This document shows, in pieces, positions 35,168 to 44,705 of a stretch of DNA of 64,000 bases (position 1 is the first letter of the stretch; each line of letters begins with the position of its first letter). The notes under the pieces were generated by a model. The model had not been told where the DNA came from. It searched no databases and saw only the letters and a program-made list of their open reading frames with translations. The stretch covers positions 310,510 through 374,509 of the forward strand of contig NW_013657673.1 of assembly GCF_000142905.1 (NCBI RefSeq), given 5' to 3'. The DNA is from Thecamonas trahens ATCC 50062. Lineage: Eukaryota > Apusozoa > Apusomonadida > Apusomonadidae. The translations under genes and the position numbers were made by a program.

Positions 35168-36688
35168 ATGTCCGAACCTGGCCGCGTCCGGTTTGCAGAG
35201 GGCATCGACACGGCAGCGCTAGACGCGCTACGGCACCGGCCACCGTCGCCTGAGAATGGCGGCTGTCGCGCGGCAACGGGCGGTAGCGCAGCAGGCGCAG
35301 GCGAAAGCCCAGGCAGCGGCATAGGTGCATCAACCTCGGCGGGCGGCGTGCTTTCGGCCCTGCAAGTGTCGGCGTCACCAAAGCTCCAGCGGATGCGGGC
35401 CTTGTCGGCCAAGCTGCACAGGTCGCTGGAGGTGCAGTCGGAGCGGTTCGGTGCGCTGGCCGCCGAGGGCTCGCACGACACCGGAGCGGTGGCGCCTGTG
35501 CTTGCGGCCGCGGCGCCGGACATGAGCGAGACGTACAACCTCGGTGAGCTGCGCGAGCGATATGAGGTGCTTGCGCTGCGGGTCAAGGCGCTTGCGCAGG
35601 AGAACGCACGCCAGCGCCACGAGCAGCGCCGACGCGCCCAGACCTACGCTCGTAAGGAGGACCGGCTCCGCCAGCAGCTCGCCGACAAGGACGCCGAGCT
35701 GGCCAAGCTCAAGCTGCATGCCGCGGAGGACACCCGCATGGGGACTCTGCACGCGCTCAATGCAAAGATCCGCGACTCACTCACCGCCATCCAGGAGCAG
35801 GCTGAAGTCGAGCGCGATGAGCGCGAGCAGGAGCTTCTCACCGCTTTCAACGCCCGCATCATCAACGTCAACATGGAGATGGATCGTCTCACGGACGCCT
35901 CGCAGTCGAAGAACGAGTGGATGGAGAAGGCCCAGGCGCTCGGCCAGCATCTCCAGTGGCTCACCACGCAGGCTGTGGCTCTCGACGCCGCTAACACCAA
36001 GCTCAAAGCCCGCAACGCCTCGCTCCGCACCTCCAACCTCTCACTCGTCGAGGAGCGCGACGAGCTCGCCCTGCGTGTTGTCCGCTTCAAAAAGCTCGCT
36101 GCTCAGGCCGAATATCAGGCTTCATTTACCGGCGACGGCGCCGCTGCCCGCCCTGCCTCGGCGCCCATCCGCCAGCGCAGGGTCTCCGGCGCCTCGCGGT
36201 CCTTGTCGCGCGCCGGTGCCTCGCCTTCGGCCTCGGACGATCTTACTGCGCTCGAACTGGAAAATGCTGGCCTCCGGACTCAGCTTGTTATGGAGCAGGA
36301 CCACGTTACTCGGCTCACCGACGCGTACGCAGCGCTTGCCTCGCTTCGCGACTCGGTCCTTTCCTTTGTGCACAACGCCATCCAAGACCACGTCGTCATT
36401 CGCTACGATGGCTCGACCGTCCTCGACCGCCCGGCGCGCCTGGCTGCGACAGCGTCTCTCGCTGCTAACGAGACGCTGCTTCGCAACATCCAGGCCATCC
36501 TTGAGCATCCGCCAGCGCAAGCACAGCCGCCGCACACATCACTCGAATCAGCGGCGGGTGCCTCGTCGGAGGCTCACCGACCGTCGTCGTCGTCCTCGTC
36601 GCGCCCATCCACGCCGCTAGCTGCTGCCCCCATCTCGGTATCGCATCCCCACCAAGACTATTTTGCTGCTTTCCGCAAGGGGACATGA
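35168..36688 (+). CDS. Coiled-coil protein of unknown function
   Basis: Unrecognised protein of about 506 residues from ATG 35168 (MSEPGRVRF); an in-frame ATG at 35081 would add 29 residues. The N-terminal 90 residues are Gly/Ala/Ser-rich. A long heptad-rich segment follows (RERYEVLALRVKALAQENAR, then RQQLADKDAELAKLK, then NMEMDRLTDASQSKNEWMEK and SLVEERDELALRVVRFKKL). A Ser/Arg-rich linker precedes a second short coil (LELENAGLRTQL), and the tail is Ser/Pro-rich. The length and coil pattern resemble axonemal or basal-body coiled-coil proteins, but that is a weak impression. Its stop is only 18 bases from the stop of the convergent oxidase gene. Confidence 0.75.
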   Translation: MSEPGRVRFAEGIDTAALDALRHRPPSPENGGCRAATGGSAAGAGESPGSGIGASTSAGGVLSALQVSASPKLQRMRALSAKLHRSLEVQSERFGALAAEGSHDTGAVAPVLAAAAPDMSETYNLGELRERYEVLALRVKALAQENARQRHEQRRRAQTYARKEDRLRQQLADKDAELAKLKLHAAEDTRMGTLHALNAKIRDSLTAIQEQAEVERDEREQELLTAFNARIINVNMEMDRLTDASQSKNEWMEKAQALGQHLQWLTTQAVALDAANTKLKARNASLRTSNLSLVEERDELALRVVRFKKLAAQAEYQASFTGDGAAARPASAPIRQRRVSGASRSLSRAGASPSASDDLTALELENAGLRTQLVMEQDHVTRLTDAYAALASLRDSVLSFVHNAIQDHVVIRYDGSTVLDRPARLAATASLAANETLLRNIQAILEHPPAQAQPPHTSLESAAGASSEAHRPSSSSSSRPSTPLAAAPISVSHPHQDYFAAFRKGT

Positions 36689-36706
36689 CTACGTTCTACA
36701 GGGCGG

Positions 36707-38838
36707 CTACAGCTTGGACTGGAGCAGCCGCGGCGAGACAAGCGTGCGCCAGTACGGGGCAACGCCCGACGGCTCGTTCAGCGCATTGGTGGACGCGGCG
36801 CGGTAGTACTCGCGGTACACGTCGCCAGACTTGACACCGAGCGGAGCGCGTAGGAGTTCATCCGGGTAGTCAAACGCGTCGGTGAGTCCGATGACCGACG
36901 GCCGGAGGCTGCTGGCGACAGACTCGACGGCGCGGCGTAGGCTGCTGATGGCGTCGGACGACTTTGCAGGCATGTTGGCCTCGATAAACCACGTCGTGTG
37001 CTCGGAGGCGTAGCGGAGTGCAAAGAGCCGCGCGAGCGTGGTCAGGACCTGGATCAGGGCGTCGTCGACGCCCTCGGCCTCGCGGGCGGCCACAAAGGCG
37101 GTAAACGACTCCATCATGTACGCGGTGCAATGCGCGGTAACAGCGTCGACCAGATCCATCAGACACGCATTCCACGCCTCGCCCTTGGACATCCCGTCGA
37201 CAATCATGGCCGAGTGGAGGCGGGTGGCAGCAGCTCCAATCTTTGCCACAGCAACTTGCTGAATGCCGACGAGCAGAGCGTCGAGACTGTGCGCCTCGGC
37301 CACCAGTGCGCCGAGCGAGTCAAAGCGTGGTAGCGACGCGTCGAGCAGGTACGCCACCGAGTCGCCCGGCGGGACGCGACGCGAACCACTGTGGCCAATG
37401 CCGTGCACCTGCGAGTAGATCTTGACCAGGTAGCGGGCCGTCTGCTGTGCAATGACGATGTTGTCACCGCCGCCGGTGGTGAGCACGCCAAAGTCCGTGA
37501 TGAGACGGGACATACCCGAGTACGCGTGATATCCGTGCCCCCCATCGACCGACGGCAGGCCTCAAGGGCATCCGAAGCCCACCAGGTGCAGACGGTCTTG
37601 AGCCCGCACGAGGTGGCGTGCATGTCGGCGAGCGGAGCTAGGAAGCCGAGGGTGTTTCCGGCTTGAAGGTCGGCGACCATGGCGTTGTAGCCGGCCTCGA
37701 CCCGGGCGGTAGTACAAAAGACGGCGTAGCAGGTGGCGAGATGAGGAATGAGGCCGCAGATGTGCGACTGGTAGTCCATGATTTGCGGCTCGGGCGCCGA
37801 CGGCGACGAGCCGACGTGGCCCGAGCCTTGGCGGCGGGCGACGCCGAACCGGATGGCGATTGTGAGTGCCTGTGAGGCATAGTCGGCCGCCGAGCCGACC
37901 GACGAGACCCGCTCAAGAATGGTAGAGCCGTAGGCTAGCGCCGGGTTGGGCGGCGGGATAAAAGAGCCGTCGCTCTCGACGCTCGCCCAGCGGGCGAGCA
38001 TGTTGAATCGTGGGACGCGGACGGCGTCGAACGAGATGAACCCGTTGTCGTTTCCGTGGCGGCCAAACTTGGGTCCGATGTCGCCGATGGTGATGCCCGG
38101 TAGCGGCTTGCCGGTGGCAGCGTCACGGAGAGGGACAACAAACAGCTGGATGCCGGCGGCAGAGTTGGGCAAAAAGGTGTTGGCGAAGACGATGGCGTGC
38201 GTGGCAATCTGTCCGGCCTGGCCAATCCACCACTTGGTGGCTGTGAGCGACGGGGACGAGATGACAAACTCGTCAGTATCGACGTCAAGCTCAGCGCGCG
38301 TCTCGGCACCGCGAAGGAACGATGAGTGGGCGAGCTCAGTCATGGCAAAGCAGCCGATGATGCGGTAGTCCTCGGCGCCAGGCAGCCACTTGGCCTGCTG
38401 CTCGGGCGTGCCCTGGTTCTTGAGCGTCCCAATCCACAAGCCATGCTGCACAAAGGCCCGGATGGCGACCGAAGGATCAAAGACCTCCAGCGCCCGCATC
38501 AGGTTCCGCCGCAGGCGCACCAGCTCGGCCTCGCCCGCCTCGCCCTCGCCCGCCTCTGCCCGCGCCGCCGACAGCATGTCCGCCAGCCGGAACAGCTTGG
38601 CGGTCGATAGCGCACGCTCTTCCTTCAGCGGCATGGTAAACCTCTCGAGGCCGTCGTTGAGAACCGGATCGGCGGCAAACGCCCGCCACGCCGCTCGCCG
38701 CTCCGCCGTCGCCGCCGCCCCGCCGTCCAGCACGTGCGTCAGCGCCTCGACCGAGAACTCGGTTGCCGCCCGCTCCGTCTCCACGCTCTCCACTGCCGCG
38801 TCTGCCAGCGGCGAGGGGAGGCTATCCAGCTTGCGCAT
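36707..38838 (-). CDS. Peroxisomal acyl-CoA oxidase (PTS1 -SKL)
   Basis: FAD enzyme of peroxisomal beta-oxidation that converts acyl-CoA to trans-2-enoyl-CoA with release of hydrogen peroxide. About 710 residues from ATG 38838 (MRKLDSLPSPL). Seen: FAMTELAHSSFLRG near the flavin site, TATKWWIGQAGQIATHAIVFA, LPGITIGDIGPKFGRHGNDNG, and the conserved MGGHGYHAYSG region. The last three residues are SKL, a peroxisomal targeting signal. A frame break at the C run 37538-37543 falls inside MGGHGY; one more base restores both the motif and the frame to the SKL end, so I take it as a sequencing error. Divergent from derlin, and convergent with the coiled-coil gene. Confidence 0.9.
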
Positions 38839-39132
38839 AGTGTACAGTGTAGAGAGAGAGAGAGAGTGTGTGTGTGTGTGGACGGTGCGAGAGTGAGGTG
38901 GCCGGGAGGGGGGAGGCAGCACTACTGACGAGAGGGGGGGGGGATGGGCATGAAGGACTAGCATCGAGCGATCGGGTGGGCATTGGACATGGGAGGAGGC
39001 TGACATGGGTTGTGCCTGAGATCGTACAGAGCACCACGTACCACACCACTCAGCCGGCTCGCAGATGTCCTGCGGCAGGTGGCTTGCGGTGATGAGCCAC
39101 TCGACTCGCGCCGGACTCAACCGCACCTGGCC
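38839..39132. promoter_or_regulatory. Divergent 5' region between acyl-CoA oxidase and derlin
   Basis: 294 bases shared by two diverging start codons. It holds a GA array followed by a GT array at about 38853-38880 and a G run at about 38934-38943, which is an oligo-C tract on the oxidase coding strand. Confidence 0.5.
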
Positions 39133-39376
39133 ATGGACTCGTTCCTGCAGCGCATGCCGCCCGTGACGCGGTACATGCTTGTGGCCATCTTTGTCCTCAC
39201 TCTTGGCGGTAACTTTGGTCTTATCCCTCCGCAGTACCTGCTCCTGGACCTGAAGCTCGTCTGGTCGCGCTTCCATGTACGTACTACCGCCCCAACTCGC
39301 CGACGACAAGGCGACCGCCTGGTGACCTCAGCGGGAAGGAACAGGCTCCCCTCCCCCCCCCAAGGTAGGGAGGGGA

Positions 39377-39409
<33 letters not shown>

Positions 39410-39444
39410 GAGGCAGATAGAAAGGCGGATGGGAGGGGGCGCGC

Positions 39445-39480
<36 letters not shown>

Positions 39481-40156
39481 CGGAACTCACACGGAGCATA
39501 TGTGGCGTATGTGGTGTGCCTGTGCCTGTGGTATCTGTGGCGTTGGCCGATGAGGGGAGTAGGTGTGGCGGCTGGTGACCTGCTTCTTCTTCATGGGCCG
39601 CCTCGGCTTCCCCTTCCTCATGAACACCATGTACTTTTACCGCTACTCGACCAATCTGGAGAACCAGAGCTTTGACGGCCGCCCGGCAGACTACGTGTAC
39701 ATGCTCTTGGTGTGTGGCTCGGCGCTCATTGTCGCCGGCTGGGGCCTCGGCCTTCCAGTCCTCGGCATGGCCCTCATCATGTCCGTCATCTACCTCTGGT
39801 CACAGCGGAACATGGGCATGGACGTCTCGTTCATGTTTGGCATCACCTTCAAGTCGCAGTACCTGCCGTGGGCGCTCTGCGCCCTTACTGTCCTGCTCGG
39901 CGGCTCGCCCATCGTCCAACTGCTCGGCATTGCCGCGGGCCACCTGTACTACTTTCTGCACGACCTCTATCCGCTCTCGCCGGGCGGCGTCCAGTACCTC
40001 AACACTCCGCAGTGGCTCACCAACCTCATCCCGCCCACTGGCGGCGCCGCCGTCAGCGGTGCCGCTCCCTTTGCACGCCCCGGCGCAGTTCCCCCGCCCG
40101 CTGGCGGCCCGCCCCGCGGCCACTCGTGGGGCTCGGGCCGCCGGCTGGCGGACTGA
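39133..40156 (+). CDS. Derlin (ER-associated degradation membrane protein)
   Basis: Rhomboid-like pseudoprotease of the ER membrane that helps move misfolded proteins to the p97/proteasome pathway. Exons 39133-39276 and 39563-40156 (intron 39277-39562, donor GTACGT, acceptor TAG), 245 residues. Family text: PPVTRYMLVAIFVLTLGGN, then RFHVWRLVTCFFFMGRLGF across the splice, MYFYRYSTNLENQSFDGR, a WSQRNMG loop, YLPWALCALTVLLG, and GIAAGHLYYFLHDLYPLSPG. Several hydrophobic helices are evident. The end GHSWGSGRRLAD resembles the SHP-type box that binds p97. The intron carries a run of 30 G (39379-39408) and a GA array. Confidence 0.93.
39379..39408 (+). repeat. 30-base oligo-G run in the derlin intron
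   Basis: Thirty consecutive G on the coding strand inside the intron, flanked by more G-rich and GA-rich sequence. Such a run could form G-quadruplexes in pre-mRNA. Its exact length is doubtful given the homopolymer errors elsewhere in this window. Confidence 0.85.
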
Positions 40157-40529
40157 TGCGCTGCGAATCGGGCCGACTCATTCACGGATGCCGATGCCGT
40201 GCGCAGCCAAGCCGAGACTGCTGCCGCCTCGCGTAAGGCTGATCCACCTGCCGTCCCATGCGTGCGCGCCTTTGCAGCGCTGGTGTGGGCCGGCGCGGAG
40301 GACCCGCTCCATGACTCCACCGCGCGCCCAAGACAGGATCTCCATCTCCCTTGCACAGTACCCTGCCAGATTCCCATCTCTCGACGCCAAGCACCGTCGG
40401 CGAGGAGGTCCTGACAGGGTGCTGAACTCCGCGGTCGGGCGAGCACGTGTCGCCACCGGACAGTAATACTCAGGTCAGCGCCGGCACACAGTACAGCCAA
40501 CACCCAACTCGACCCCGACAGAGACAACA
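40157..40529. other. Intergenic region between derlin and COX11
   Basis: 373 bases that must hold the derlin 3' UTR and the COX11 promoter. Reading frames are present on both strands but lack recognisable protein character. Nothing further seen. Confidence 0.4.
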
Positions 40530-41465
40530 ATGCTCTCGCGGATGGCTAGTGCCAGCCGTCTGGCCCGCCAGGGTGTGGCCCTTGCCTCCGTCGCGGCGCG
40601 TGTGAGCGGAGCTTGCGGCGCGGCTGACGCGTCGTGGCTCGCGCGGACTCTGGCCGGCTCGGCTTGTGTGCTGGGCGGGGCGGGACGGGTGATGGCGGCA
40701 TCGGCGGCACAGCAGCAGCCGGCGCACCTTCTCGCCCGCCTCTCGGCCGGTTTGGGAAGCAGAGCAGGCGGGGCGCGGAGCGCGATGGGCTCGGGCTCGG
40801 GTGGCTCGGGCGGACGCCGGGCGATGTCGACGACGACTTCGCCGGGCGCAGGCGGCGCGCCGCCACGCCGTGGGCCACAGGGCGGGCGGAGAACGTCTGC
40901 GGCCAACAGTAACACGCTGGCATGGCTGGGTGTCGTCCTCGTCGGAACCTTTGGCCTCTCATACGCGGCAGTCCCGCTGTATCGCATGTTCTGTCAGGTG
41001 ACGGGCTACGGCGGAACAACCAAGCAGGCCGAGGCCGTCGACTACTCCAAGCTCACGCCGGTTGACGACCGCAAGCTGCGGATCCAGTTTGCGGCCGAGA
41101 CTGCTGCCGGTATGCCGTGGAAGTTTGTGCCGACGCAGCGCGAGATCCGCATTGTGCCGGGCCAGACCGTCCTCGCCTGCTTTACCGCCACCAACAACAC
41201 CGACGAGCCCATGATCGGCATCGCCACCTACAACGTCACCCCGCAGAAGACCGGCAAGTACTTTCACAAGGTCCAGTGCTTCTGCTTTGAAGAGCAGCGG
41301 CTCAACCCGCGCGAGGAGGTCGACATGCCTGTCTTCTTCTACGTCGACCCGTCCATCGTCGACGATCCGCGCATGGACGACGTCAACCTCATCACCCTCT
41401 CCTACACCTTTTTCAAATCGCGGGATCCGTTTGATGAAGACGACGACGACGACGACGACGAGTAG
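40530..41465 (+). CDS. COX11: COX11, copper chaperone for cytochrome c oxidase
   Basis: Inner-mitochondrial-membrane protein that delivers copper to the CuB site of COX1. Single exon, 311 residues. The first ~130 residues are Ala/Arg/Ser-rich with few acids, a mitochondrial presequence plus linker. One membrane helix (LAWLGVVLVGTFGLSYAAVP) precedes the conserved YRMFCQVTGYGG. The soluble domain has MPWKFVPTQREIRIVPGQT, TYNVTPQKTGKYFHKVQC and the copper-binding CFCF motif within QCFCFEEQRLNPRE, then VDMPVFFYVDP and LSYTFF. An Asp/Glu-only tail ends the protein. A second complex IV protein, COX6A, lies later in the window. Confidence 0.95.
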   Translation: MLSRMASASRLARQGVALASVAARVSGACGAADASWLARTLAGSACVLGGAGRVMAASAAQQQPAHLLARLSAGLGSRAGGARSAMGSGSGGSGGRRAMSTTTSPGAGGAPPRRGPQGGRRTSAANSNTLAWLGVVLVGTFGLSYAAVPLYRMFCQVTGYGGTTKQAEAVDYSKLTPVDDRKLRIQFAAETAAGMPWKFVPTQREIRIVPGQTVLACFTATNNTDEPMIGIATYNVTPQKTGKYFHKVQCFCFEEQRLNPREEVDMPVFFYVDPSIVDDPRMDDVNLITLSYTFFKSRDPFDEDDDDDDDE

Positions 41466-41772
41466 CTCAACAGCATTGATCAACATAATTGAATGTTTGT
41501 GCCATGGCCTTGGCCAAGGCTATCAATCGCGGCACGCAGCCGCCTCACTCGCTCTCCAATACCACCCTCGAGTGTCTCTCCCTTGCACTCCCCAAGCCCG
41601 ATCTGCCTCTGGTCCGCCTCTGCTACGTGACGTTGTACCCCTGGAGCCCCCCCCCCCGCAGTCTCTGTGCCCAGACGGCCGAGGACCTCCTCCCTCCGCA
41701 GTGCTCGCCGCCCGACTTGACGCCACTCAACTCCACCCTCCCCTCCTTCCCCCTCCTCGCCCTCTGCTGCCC
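41466..41772. other. Intergenic region between COX11 and the neurochondrin-like gene
   Basis: 307 bases with a short oligo-C tract (about 41648-41659) roughly 115 bases upstream of the next ATG, on that gene's coding strand. An open frame crosses it without an appropriate start. No other feature seen. Confidence 0.4.
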
Positions 41773-43347
41773 ATGGACGAGCTTGCCAGACGATGCCTGT
41801 ACCTCCTGGAACAGGACGACGACTCGGCGCGTGTGGCAGGGCTGCTTGTTCTTGCCCATACCATGGCCAAGGCCGACGCTGCCGACCCCTTGCACGAGAG
41901 CCTGCTGCTCGCCGCCGTCGACACCGTCGGCCTGCGCTTCATCGCCCGCATGCTCTGCCCCCCTCTCCGCCATGGATCTGCGCCAGAGCCGATTGCGTCG
42001 GTCGCTGCCCTCATCCTTGCCAGACTTGCCGCTCTGGACGCCACCCCGGCGTGGGTCTTCCACCCGGTGCTCATCACCCGGCTCGTCGCATGCCGCGCCG
42101 CTGCAGAGCCTTCGTCTGTTGATGGTGAGAGTGAGGCCGGCAATGTCACCGAAGATGGTGCTGATGCGGCACTGGCCGATGGTGGCGATGTCGCAGAGCT
42201 TGACGCTGCGCTCATGGCTCTGGCGACGCGGCCAGATGCTGCTCCGGCTGTCGCAGACGCGCTCGCCGGCTGGTTCGCTGAGAGCCAGCTGGCGCCGGCG
42301 TCGCGGCTTCGGGTACTCGAGCTGTGGGACGCGCTGGTGACGCTTCCTGTGCCGGGGCTGGAGGCTCGAGTGCTTGCCATGTGTGGCGCGCAGATGGCGG
42401 CTATGATGCGGTCGCGGCTCAACGCATCCATCCGCGCGAGACTGTACTCGTTCGGCCTGTGGATGCTGGGGAGCAGGACTGCGGTTGCAGCCGTGGCTGC
42501 CAAAAGCTGGCTTGTATTGGCCAAGGGTGTGTGTATTGATGTCCGCGTTGTTCTCGAGTCGGAGAACCTCGCTCGCGGATCGGCCGAGGTTGCTTCGCTG
42601 CCGCGGGCGCTGCTGATTGCCGAGGAGCTCATCCGGCTGCTGGTCAGTGACGACGACGGCGGCATCGGAGGCGAAGCGGCGTCGAAAATGATCATGGTGC
42701 TGATGGAGTGCCTCTCGGCGGTCACCTACTACATCTCTGCGGTGGCTAACCAGGGCCAGGCTAACCACGACCTGATGTTCCCGGCCGTGCGGGTGTTGGG
42801 CGCATGGTGTGCTGAGGAGAACTCGCTGCTAACCGACCAGGTCCTCCCACTGCTGCCGACGCTCTTTGACCCGCGCCTGCGGCGGGCAGCCGCTGCGGCC
42901 CACGGCGGCATGGACTGGGTCGTCTTTCTGCTCCCGGGGCTGCGCGCCATGCTGGCAAACCCAGATGTTGCTGGCGCTGCGGCAGCCGAGCTGGTCGACG
43001 TCGGCGCGGTGAGCCACCTACTCGATTTGGTCACAGCATTGGGCGATGACGCCCCGGGCGCCCGCGACAATGCGTATCTCTTGCTGGCAGAGCTGCTGCT
43101 GGTGGGCAGCGAGGCGGGCGCCGCCGCCGCGCGACAACTCGCCGCCGCCGACCCCGGCACGAGAATTCACATGGCATGCACCGCCAGCCAGTCCAGTGCT
43201 GCTGCAACCGCCGCTGCCGTAGCTATGGCTGCTGCATGCCCAGCCGAAGAGCTCGAGCCTGGTGTGCTCGCCGCGGCGCGCACGCTCGCCCGTAGTGATC
43301 CGGAGCTGGCGCACGTGCTGGCTGCATGGAAGCGTGCTAGGCGGTAA
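41773..43347 (+). CDS. Neurochondrin-like helical-repeat protein
   Basis: Single exon, 524 residues from ATG 41773. The start (ARRCLYLLEQDDDSARVAGL, then LVLAHTMAKAD) and the later VRVLGAWCAEENSLLTDQVL match neurochondrin, an armadillo-like protein whose exact biochemical role is unsettled; animal versions bind CaMKII and Rab5, and plant versions occur in vesicle contexts. The body is a series of Ala/Leu-rich helices with a short acidic insert near residues 115-140. The frame is open upstream to 41287, but that portion overlaps COX11 and is not coding. The end overlaps a possible antisense frame by 11 bases. Confidence 0.7.
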   Translation: MDELARRCLYLLEQDDDSARVAGLLVLAHTMAKADAADPLHESLLLAAVDTVGLRFIARMLCPPLRHGSAPEPIASVAALILARLAALDATPAWVFHPVLITRLVACRAAAEPSSVDGESEAGNVTEDGADAALADGGDVAELDAALMALATRPDAAPAVADALAGWFAESQLAPASRLRVLELWDALVTLPVPGLEARVLAMCGAQMAAMMRSRLNASIRARLYSFGLWMLGSRTAVAAVAAKSWLVLAKGVCIDVRVVLESENLARGSAEVASLPRALLIAEELIRLLVSDDDGGIGGEAASKMIMVLMECLSAVTYYISAVANQGQANHDLMFPAVRVLGAWCAEENSLLTDQVLPLLPTLFDPRLRRAAAAAHGGMDWVVFLLPGLRAMLANPDVAGAAAAELVDVGAVSHLLDLVTALGDDAPGARDNAYLLLAELLLVGSEAGAAAARQLAAADPGTRIHMACTASQSSAAATAAAVAMAAACPAEELEPGVLAAARTLARSDPELAHVLAAWKRARR

Positions 43348-43497
43348 ACAAGACGAGTCTCTCTGTTGTGTACGACGCCAGCGGCGCCATCTCACCGGGC
43401 CGCTGCTGGCGCGAGCGGTGTCGGTGACGATGGCGGTGCCTGCGTGCCTTGACCTCGCCGGCAGCAACCGCAGTCCTGGCCCGCCACGCAGCGGTGC

Positions 43498-43959
43498 TCA
43501 TCGCCAATCTCTTTCGCGCTGCGGCCGTCTCTTTGTCCTCTTTGATTGCAGGGCGGAGCAGGTCAGCCCTGGAACCGCTGCACCTGGGGCCTGGCTCCGC
43601 GACCGATGTCTGTGTCGATGTCGCGGCCGCGGCTGCGGCCCGTTGCTGCCCCCACTTCCAGCTTGCCGCTGGCGATTGGCCTTGGGCCGGACCGATATCG
43701 GGAGCATTGACGAGGCCACAAAGCACTCTCCCCCGTCCGCGCTCACACGCCGCGCCTCACACGTCACCACCGCACCCTTGTCAGCCCGCCGCAGGCGATA
43801 CTCTGGGCCGGTCACGCCGTCCACCCGCGCGCCGTCGCGGCGCCACTCATAGCGCACCGCCGCCGGCGCATAGTCGGTCTCCGGCCACACCGCCCGCAGA
43901 CAAAAGCCCACTACACGCGGGCCAGTCAACTGCAGCACGCCTCGCACACGCCGTGGCAT
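43498..43959 (-). CDS. Possible short protein with an Ig-like repeat
   Basis: Uncertain frame of 153 residues from ATG 43959. Residues about 38-75 (VRYEWRRDGARVDGVTGPEY then RLRRADKGAVVTCEAR) follow the pattern W-x-R-D-G, G-x-T-G, Y, D-x-G-x-x-x-x-C-E seen in Ig-like repeats of large eukaryotic surface or microtubule-associated proteins. The rest is Arg/His-rich and loses that character. Another frame starting within it, ending at 43337, looks slightly more protein-like downstream (KEDKETAAARKRLAM), so one more frame break is possible. No intron, signal peptide or start context supports it strongly. Confidence 0.35.
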   Translation of the reverse strand: MPRRVRGVLQLTGPRVVGFCLRAVWPETDYAPAAVRYEWRRDGARVDGVTGPEYRLRRADKGAVVTCEARRVSADGGECFVASSMLPISVRPKANRQRQAGSGGSNGPQPRPRHRHRHRSRSQAPGAAVPGLTCSALQSKRTKRRPQRERDWR

Positions 43960-44705
43960 GGTGTGGGCAGTGAGGTGGCGGCGTGGCGGCGTGGCGGCAT
44001 GGCGGCGTGGCGGCGTGGGCGCGTTGCCGTTGACTGCGGTTGCCTTCCATCGTTTGATGCTGTGTAGTCTCGTTTGTTATCGTATTGCCATCCAGAGAGG
44101 CATAGACACGATCATGGGTACTGCTGGAGTCTCTCCTGTGGCCATGGTTGGGTGGAGCTAGGAGATCGACTTTGTAGACAATGATGGCATTGATCGCAAG
44201 AGGCCGACGCAAGCTTATGTCTCCCCCCTTGCCTGTCACTCGCCCGCTCCTTCTGTTGTTCAGCGGAGAGAGAGAGAAGGAGCAAGAGGAAGGAAGAGAG
44301 GATTGGCCAGCCGCAAAACCCTTGCTCACTCGCACTACCACTCGCTCTCCGGCGCATCCACCGCCACAGACTGGGCACGACACAGAGTAGGCACCCATAC
44401 TCCGCCCCAAACACCTCGATCAACGCGCACCTTGCCCATCTCCCCGCTTTGTTCCTCTTCCTCCACCGATCGTCGACGCGTGCCGGGTCCGTGCCAACAG
44501 TCCCTCCCTCCTCCCCCCCCCCCCCCCCCCTCCCCCCCCTTCCTCCCACACCCCACCACACCCCACACCCCTCACACCCCACTCGCACACAGGGCCACAG
44601 TCTGCACGAGGAAACACGAGCAGGGAAGTAGGAGGCGTGCGAGTCGGGCAGGCATCTCACGACACTCGCAAGGAGACAGCAAGCTAGAGCGAGGGGTTGT
44701 ACCAA
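43960..44705. other. Non-coding stretch upstream of the second coiled-coil gene
   Basis: 746 bases. It holds four near-repeats of a GGCGTGGCG-type unit (about 43975-44020) and, at about 44513-44538, a C-rich tract with an 18-base C run on the coding strand of the next gene. Long frames on the minus strand here look non-coding (Cys/Arg/Gly-rich from repeats). Confidence 0.4.

Noticed and set aside
43847-44410. Minus-strand frame with CPVCGGGCAG as a zinc-binding protein
   Set aside because: Its only Cys cluster is isolated and the rest is repeat-derived; no family pattern.
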